The position numbers and the translations under genes were made by a program. 7,690 bases of DNA, taken from NCBI GenBank assembly GCA_021809225.1, contig JAKBAL010000092.1, forward strand, positions 1-7,690, in the 5' to 3' direction. Below, piece after piece: positions 5,305 through 7,690 of this stretch (positions within the stretch are counted from its first letter, which is position 1; each line of letters opens with the position of its first letter). Below the pieces are notes generated by a model. The model was given only the letters and a program-made list of their open reading frames with translations. It ran no database searches and was not told where the DNA came from. Source of the DNA: Pseudomonadota bacterium. GTDB lineage: Bacteria; Pseudomonadota; Alphaproteobacteria; UBA9655.

Positions 5305-5323
5305 GCGCTTTGTCGCAAGCGAC
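5305..5323 (-). repeat. 19-bp dispersed motif, copy 2
   Basis: Reverse complement of 144-162 with one difference. GTCGC-AA-GCGAC within it can form a five-base-pair hairpin. It lies next to the ACAAACT/AGTTTGT stem. Confidence 0.6.
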
Positions 5324-5352
5324 GCAGACCATTTTTCTTTTTTAATTAGAGA

Positions 5353-5387
5353 AAGACGCAATGGCGTTCTTCTCGCCATTGCGTCTT
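5353..5387. repeat. Perfect 14-bp hairpin
   Basis: AAGACGCAATGGCG (5353-5366) and CGCCATTGCGTCTT (5374-5387) pair fully around the seven-base loop TTCTTCT. On the minus strand a moderately T-rich tail follows, so it might act as a weak terminator for transcripts coming from the rep side. More likely it is part of the structured region next to the origin. Confidence 0.7.
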
Positions 5388-5400
5388 GGTAGGCAAAAAA

Positions 5401-5507
5401 TTCTGATTCTCGCGTCTGTCAACGAGTGGCCGAAGGCCATCCCCAGAGGGGACGCGAAGCGGGAGCGGAGCGCTCTTGACAGGCATAGCGAGAGAGGAAT
5501 TACAGAA
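5401..5507 (+). other. Multibranched foldable block, possible structured RNA or DNA element
   Basis: Outer stems are TTCTG/CAGAA (5401-5405 with 5503-5507) and TCTCGC/GCGAGA (5408-5413 with 5488-5493). An inner closing stem is CTGTCAA/TTGACAG (5416-5422 with 5476-5482), continued by GAG/CTC across a bulge. Inside are TGGCC-GAA-GGCCA (5427-5439) and TCCCC-AGA-GGGGA (5440-5452), and a small CGC-GAA-GCG. It is not a tRNA. No known RNA family is recognised. The order of nested stems is hard to get by chance, but I could not compute folding energies. Confidence 0.45.
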
Positions 5508-5593
5508 AATCCGATTTGTGAGCGTAGCGAACTAGGGGTAAGAAATTCGCTTAAAAATTTTTGTTTTTGAAAGTTTGTCCACAGGAAAACCCG

Positions 5594-5631
5594 GTTTTAA
5601 AAAGTTTTAAATATAGTTTTAATAAGTTTTA
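5594..5631. repeat. Phased GTTTTA repeats, likely DNA unwinding element
   Basis: GTTTTA begins at 5594, 5604, 5616 and 5626, spaced 10, 12 and 10 bases, about one helical turn each. Such A/T-rich direct repeats beside iterons are the usual place where plasmid origins open. The first repeat is preceded by AAAACC-C-GGTTTT, a small palindrome. Confidence 0.7.
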
Positions 5632-5674
5632 GAAGTCTAAACGCCGCTGAAAATATAGCCTTTTGGGGTACTTT

Positions 5675-5820
5675 TGTCCGTGATCCTTTGACCTAGTGTC
5701 CGTGATCCTTTGACCTAGTGTCCGTGATCCTTTGACCTAGTGTCCGTGATCCTTTGACCTAGTAAATTTTATGCACAGGGTTATCAATGTCCGTGATCCT
5801 TTGATCTAGTGTCCGTGATA
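5675..5820. repeat. 22-bp iterons: four perfect, one with one mismatch, one partial
   Basis: Each unit starts TGTCCGTGAT and ends GACCTAG. Copies are at 5675-5696, 5697-5718, 5719-5740 and 5741-5762 without spacers. After a 25-base gap a fifth is at 5788-5809 (GATCTAG ending, one change). At 5810-5820 only the first ten bases of a sixth are kept. The 22-base period is two helical turns, so initiator molecules would sit on one face. The fourth copy contains the rep stop codon and the fifth is read as codons for LDQRITD. Confidence 0.95.
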
Positions 5821-6826
5821 TATCCACCTTACTTTCGCGATTTCCTTTCTCAATCGTTGATTCAATTTCTTCCAAAATTTGGCCTATTTTCTCTATGGTT
5901 GATAATCGTTGAAATAAAACAAAAGCTTTTTTGTTTTTTTGAATCCATTGCATTGTATATCCAGGAATATCATTAGCCATTACGGCGGTTTTTAAATCGC
6001 TTTTAAACTTCCTTATTTCTCTTTCGCTTCCTGACTTTTCATAAAGCTTTTCGATAGAAAATTCCCATGAGTCTTGATTCTGCCCAACATGCTTCCTAGC
6101 TGTTCTGTAAAGGAATCTCTTCAGAGCTGATGTTAAATCGAAATAACCTTGATCCACCCTTAGCAGCGAACCTTGTGCACAAATGCCATCGTATAGCCAT
6201 TGTGAAAGAGTTATTTTAATTTCTTTGATATCTTTCCGCTCTGTATACTCCCAACTGTCCAGAAATCCAAAATCAGATTTATATCGATAGTCTTCATTTC
6301 GAATTGTTGTATCTATTGCTGTACGTTTTAGCCGATGAAGGCTCTTTTCTAGTTCTTTTTGCTGTGTATTAACGTTGTGTTTGTGAATTGCGGTTAATAT
6401 TTCATGCCTTGGAACAATCATGGTACGCGGAGGAATATCTTTTCCAAAATTAAGAATTTCCTGCATTTTGCTAGCAACAAACAGAATGATGTCCCAATCG
6501 TATATGCTTGCAAGGAAATGACCAGTATGACGAGTTACCTTAACTTTTTTTGTTCCATCAGCACTTTCGTAAATAATTGGGTTTTTGCGATTCTTTGAAA
6601 GTGCGAGGAACGGAACTTCCATCATTTCTATAAGGTCTCTTGCCGGATTTTTTTTATAAGGGGTTATTTCAGTTTTCTTTTTTATCTGACTCTTCTTTGA
6701 TGTCTTTTTACCCTTTGGACGGCTTTTATTAGTATCCTTTTTTTCCTCTAAAACCCTCGTTTGGGGCTCTTTTTCCCTTAGCTTTTCCGCTAATTTTTCA
6801 AAAATGAAAGTAAGAAATTTTCTCAT
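5759..6826 (-). CDS. repA: Replication initiator protein, RPA/RepA family
   Basis: The 355-aa protein should bind the iterons next to its own 3' end and recruit the host replication machinery. Residues 1-60 are a very basic tail (RPKGKKTSKKSQIKKK). From about 66 the RPA pattern follows: EMMEVPFLALSKNRKNPIIYE, then TGHFLASIYDWDIILFVASKM, then the ITLSQWLYDGI strand and helix, a LTSALKRFLYRTARKHVGQ helix, and the W-x-F-S-I-E-K-L-Y-E-K-S-G-S segment ahead of IPGYTM. These belong to winged-helix type initiators common on alphaproteobacterial plasmids. ATG at 6826 has AAGAGG seven bases upstream. The last 20 or so codons overlap iterons, so the C-terminal sequence is partly dictated by the origin. 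It is the third gene of a probable operon. Confidence 0.93.
   Translation of the reverse strand: MRKFLTFIFEKLAEKLREKEPQTRVLEEKKDTNKSRPKGKKTSKKSQIKKKTEITPYKKNPARDLIEMMEVPFLALSKNRKNPIIYESADGTKKVKVTRHTGHFLASIYDWDIILFVASKMQEILNFGKDIPPRTMIVPRHEILTAIHKHNVNTQQKELEKSLHRLKRTAIDTTIRNEDYRYKSDFGFLDSWEYTERKDIKEIKITLSQWLYDGICAQGSLLRVDQGYFDLTSALKRFLYRTARKHVGQNQDSWEFSIEKLYEKSGSEREIRKFKSDLKTAVMANDIPGYTMQWIQKNKKAFVLFQRLSTIEKIGQILEEIESTIEKGNRESKVDISRTLDQRITDIDNPVHKIY
5769..5777 (+). promoter_or_regulatory. DnaA box between iterons
   Basis: TTATGCACA matches the relaxed consensus TTWTNCACA completely. It lies in the 25-base gap between the fourth and fifth iterons, inside the 3' end of rep. Confidence 0.65.
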
Positions 6827-6844
6827 GCTTTGACCTCTTTAGAT

Positions 6845-6875
6845 AAGGCTTAGCAGAAATTACCTGCCAAGCCTT
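6845..6875 (-). promoter_or_regulatory. Hairpin in the repA leader
   Basis: On the minus strand AAGGCTTGGCAG and CTGCTAAGCCTT pair over 12 positions (one G-U) around a seven-base loop. It lies entirely between the stop of the 58-aa gene (6883) and the rep ribosome site (6834-6839), only five bases from the latter. No T-run follows, so translational control of repA is more likely than termination. Confidence 0.55.
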
Positions 6876-6882
6876 TCCTCTT

Positions 6883-7059
6883 TTACCTATGTTCTAACTG
6901 ATTACTCCAATTTTGACACATTTTAGACATAACACCATGTAAAACATACATACTTTCAAGGGCAATAGACTCCTGCTCTAAGAGAGAATCCATGCTCCTT
7001 AAATTTTTTTCTAACTCTTCTAAAAAGTAACAAAAATTGTGTATGGTGAGATCAGTCAT
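6883..7059 (-). CDS. Small protein of unknown function in the rep operon (58 aa)
   Basis: I do not recognise this protein. It starts at the ATG at 7059 because AGGAGG (7067-7072) lies seven bases upstream, the strongest ribosome site in the window. The TTG two codons earlier is not favoured. The sequence (MTDLTIHNFCYFLEELEKN, then a Leu/Glu/Met-rich remainder) looks almost wholly helical, probably a small helical hairpin, with Cys at two places and no membrane segment. It lies 56 bases upstream of repA, in the same direction, with a hairpin between. Possible roles are copy control or a leader-type regulator of repA. Both are inference from position. Confidence 0.6.
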   Translation of the reverse strand: MTDLTIHNFCYFLEELEKNLRSMDSLLEQESIALESMYVLHGVMSKMCQNWSNQLEHR

Positions 7060-7093
7060 GATCAATCCTCCTCTAAAGGGTTGTTTGTGATTA

Positions 7094-7125
7094 GCAGCGC
7101 GTAGGCCTGAACACCTACGCGTTGC
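7094..7125. repeat. 12-bp hairpin between the first two rep-operon genes
   Basis: GCAGCGCGTAGG and CCTACGCGTTGC pair over 12 positions with one G-T, around the eight-base loop CCTGAACA. It starts 17 bases after the stop of the 112-aa gene on the minus strand. No T-run follows in either direction. It could lower read-through into the downstream genes or stabilise the first message. Confidence 0.65.
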
Positions 7126-7141
7126 GCGTTATTAAATTATC

Positions 7142-7480
7142 TCATTCTTTAGTTTGTGGCAATGCTCTCTCTTTTTTCTCGCTTTTCTTTACCCTATCTT
7201 CTTTTTTCCTATTTTTATTCAGCCATTCAGATAACTTCTTAGAACTTGAGAGGACGTCAGTAGGGATTTTTAGTCCTTTCTTATCACATAAAAATTGAGC
7301 AAAAGAGAGTTGCCTTTGACTTGGTTCCCTGTCTTGATCTCCTTCTTCTGCCATCCGAATTGCTATCGATTTTATTTCCACAATCCTATCTTTTGGAACC
7401 CAAACTTGAACAAGAGAGAGATCGAGTGCCCTCATTTTTTCTCTATGTTTTCTCTGCCGCTCTGCGTCTGTAAATCCCAT
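7142..7480 (-). CDS. Small basic protein, possible ribbon-helix-helix regulator, first gene of the rep operon
   Basis: The 112-aa protein begins MGFTDAERQRKHREKMRAL, a charged helix. SLVQVWVPKDRI (22-33) follows, which looks like the strand of a ribbon-helix-helix protein, then a helix EIKSIAIRMAEEG. The C-terminal third is very rich in Lys, Arg and Glu (residues 85-112) and probably disordered or coiled. I do not recognise an exact family. The start (REKMRAL before VQVWVP) reminds me of MazE-like antitoxins (DUF3018 type), but no toxin is adjacent. ATG at 7480 has GGGAGA ten bases upstream. A palindrome lies on its promoter, as expected for an autorepressor. A role in copy control or partition is inferred from place and charge. 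Confidence 0.7.
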   Translation of the reverse strand: MGFTDAERQRKHREKMRALDLSLVQVWVPKDRIVEIKSIAIRMAEEGDQDREPSQRQLSFAQFLCDKKGLKIPTDVLSSSKKLSEWLNKNRKKEDRVKKSEKKERALPQTKE

Positions 7481-7499
7481 TAATGGTTTTTCTCCCGTG

Positions 7500-7540
7500 T
7501 GTGACTGTCACATCTTAACGATGTTAGTCTAGAAAGTAAA
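7500..7540 (-). promoter_or_regulatory. Putative rep-operon promoter with palindromic operator
   Basis: On the minus strand TTTACT (7535-7540) and TAAGAT (7512-7517) are 17 bases apart, each matching four of six consensus positions. TGTGAC-T-GTCACA (7500-7512) is a perfect palindrome with a single central base. It overlaps the end of the -10 box and the likely start point, just upstream of the GGGAGA ribosome site. This is where an operon repressor would act, and the 112-aa product is the obvious candidate. Confidence 0.55.
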
Positions 7541-7563
7541 GTGATTGAAAAGCGCACTCCCAT

Positions 7564-7690
7564 TTTTTGGGAATGCATATTGCGTATGTCCTAATTCTGA
7601 CGAATTACGTTCATAACGGCTCCGGCTATTCTTGATGTCTTAGATCCGCAACCGTTTGAGCTATCTCGGCACTTTCTTTTGATGTCGCGC
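7564..7690. repeat. 127-bp terminal redundancy, right copy
   Basis: Exact duplicate of bases 1-127. When the contig is circularised, one copy should be removed. Position 7563 then joins position 1, giving an intergenic region of about 470 bp between the divergent genes starting at 7480 (minus) and 389 (plus). Confidence 0.95.

Larger units (their letters stand above)
5146..5574. other. Gene-free, hairpin-rich region between the HicB-like gene and the origin
   Basis: I see no convincing gene. Visible structures are CCCAAAA/TTTTGGG around 5209-5223, a hairpin with ACAAACT and AGTTTGT arms (5287-5304), a 19-bp dispersed motif (5305-5323), a 14-bp perfect stem (5353-5387) and a multibranched foldable block (5401-5507). 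A plus-strand open frame of 69 codons at 5361-5570 starts inside the hairpin loop region and has no ribosome site. I treat it as chance. Confidence 0.6.
5575..5827. other. Plasmid replication origin (iteron type)
   Basis: Ordered elements are a TTGTCCACA sequence (5575-5583, one change from the classical DnaA box), four phased GTTTTA repeats in A/T-rich DNA (5594-5631), four perfect tandem iterons (5675-5762), a DnaA box TTATGCACA (5769-5777) that fits TTWTNCACA, a fifth iteron (5788-5809), a partial sixth (5810-5820) and a weaker box-like ATATCCACC (5819-5827). The initiator should bind the iterons, DnaA the boxes, and the A/T repeats should melt. The origin overlaps the last 20 or so codons of rep. 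Confidence 0.88.

Noticed and set aside
5361..5570. 69-codon plus-strand open frame
   Set aside because: It starts inside the 14-bp hairpin, has no ribosome site, and its sequence is dictated by the nested inverted repeats. The translation shows no family features.
5675..5820. CRISPR-like direct repeats
   Set aside because: The units are tandem without spacers, 22 bp long, and sit beside an initiator gene, a DnaA box and A/T repeats, so they are iterons.
1..7690. Relaxase, partition ATPase, tRNA or rRNA genes
   Set aside because: No frame shows relaxase His motifs or a Walker-type ParA, and no tRNA or rRNA was recognised on either strand.

Overview
The first 127 bases (1-127) are repeated exactly as the last 127 (7564-7690). 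This is what a closed circle looks like when it is reported as a linear contig, so I read the window as one complete small circular plasmid of about 7,563 bp. The 127-base overlap equals a common assembler k-mer length, so it is most likely an assembly artefact and not a biological terminal repeat. The host is probably an AT-rich alphaproteobacterium, perhaps an intracellular one of the Rickettsiales/Holosporales kind. That rests on the replication initiator family, the base composition, orphan HicB-like genes, IS5-type transposition and short secreted proteins without recognisable relatives. The taxonomy is inference.

Replication block (about 5277-7563, genes on the minus strand). In order of transcription there is a 112-aa basic protein with a possible ribbon-helix-helix-like segment, a 58-aa protein of unknown function, and a replication initiator of the RPA/RepA type. 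A TGTGAC-T-GTCACA palindrome sits on the putative promoter of the first gene, and stable hairpins lie in both gaps between the genes. The origin is at the 3' end of the initiator gene. It has four perfect tandem 22-bp iterons, a fifth with one mismatch and a partial sixth, which run across the rep stop codon. A DnaA-box match lies among the iterons and phased GTTTTA repeats resembling an unwinding element lie beyond them. Past that is a hairpin-rich stretch (5277-5510).

Cargo block (about 300-5075). Two plus-strand genes encode proteins with Sec-type signal peptides: a Cys-rich 239-aa protein with two similar CxxC halves, and a 247-aa charged coiled-coil protein. Both would begin, after cleavage, with Met-[Glu/Gln]-Glu. 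Next comes a HicB-like gene split by a complete 1,298-bp IS5-family element with 12-bp perfect ends and a 4-bp ATAT target duplication. Then follow a RelBE-type toxin-antitoxin operon and a second, intact HicB-like gene, both on the minus strand. The two HicB-like genes are 70 aa each, share about 60% identity and a common upstream element, and lack a HicA partner and a C-terminal DNA-binding domain. Two 75-bp copies of a repeat lie in opposite orientation at 1377-1451 and 4763-4837 and bracket much of this block.

Together: the rep block drives and probably self-limits replication, and the RelBE pair is the only recognised stability system. I see no relaxase, ParA or resistance gene. The secreted proteins are the best candidates for what the plasmid does for its host.
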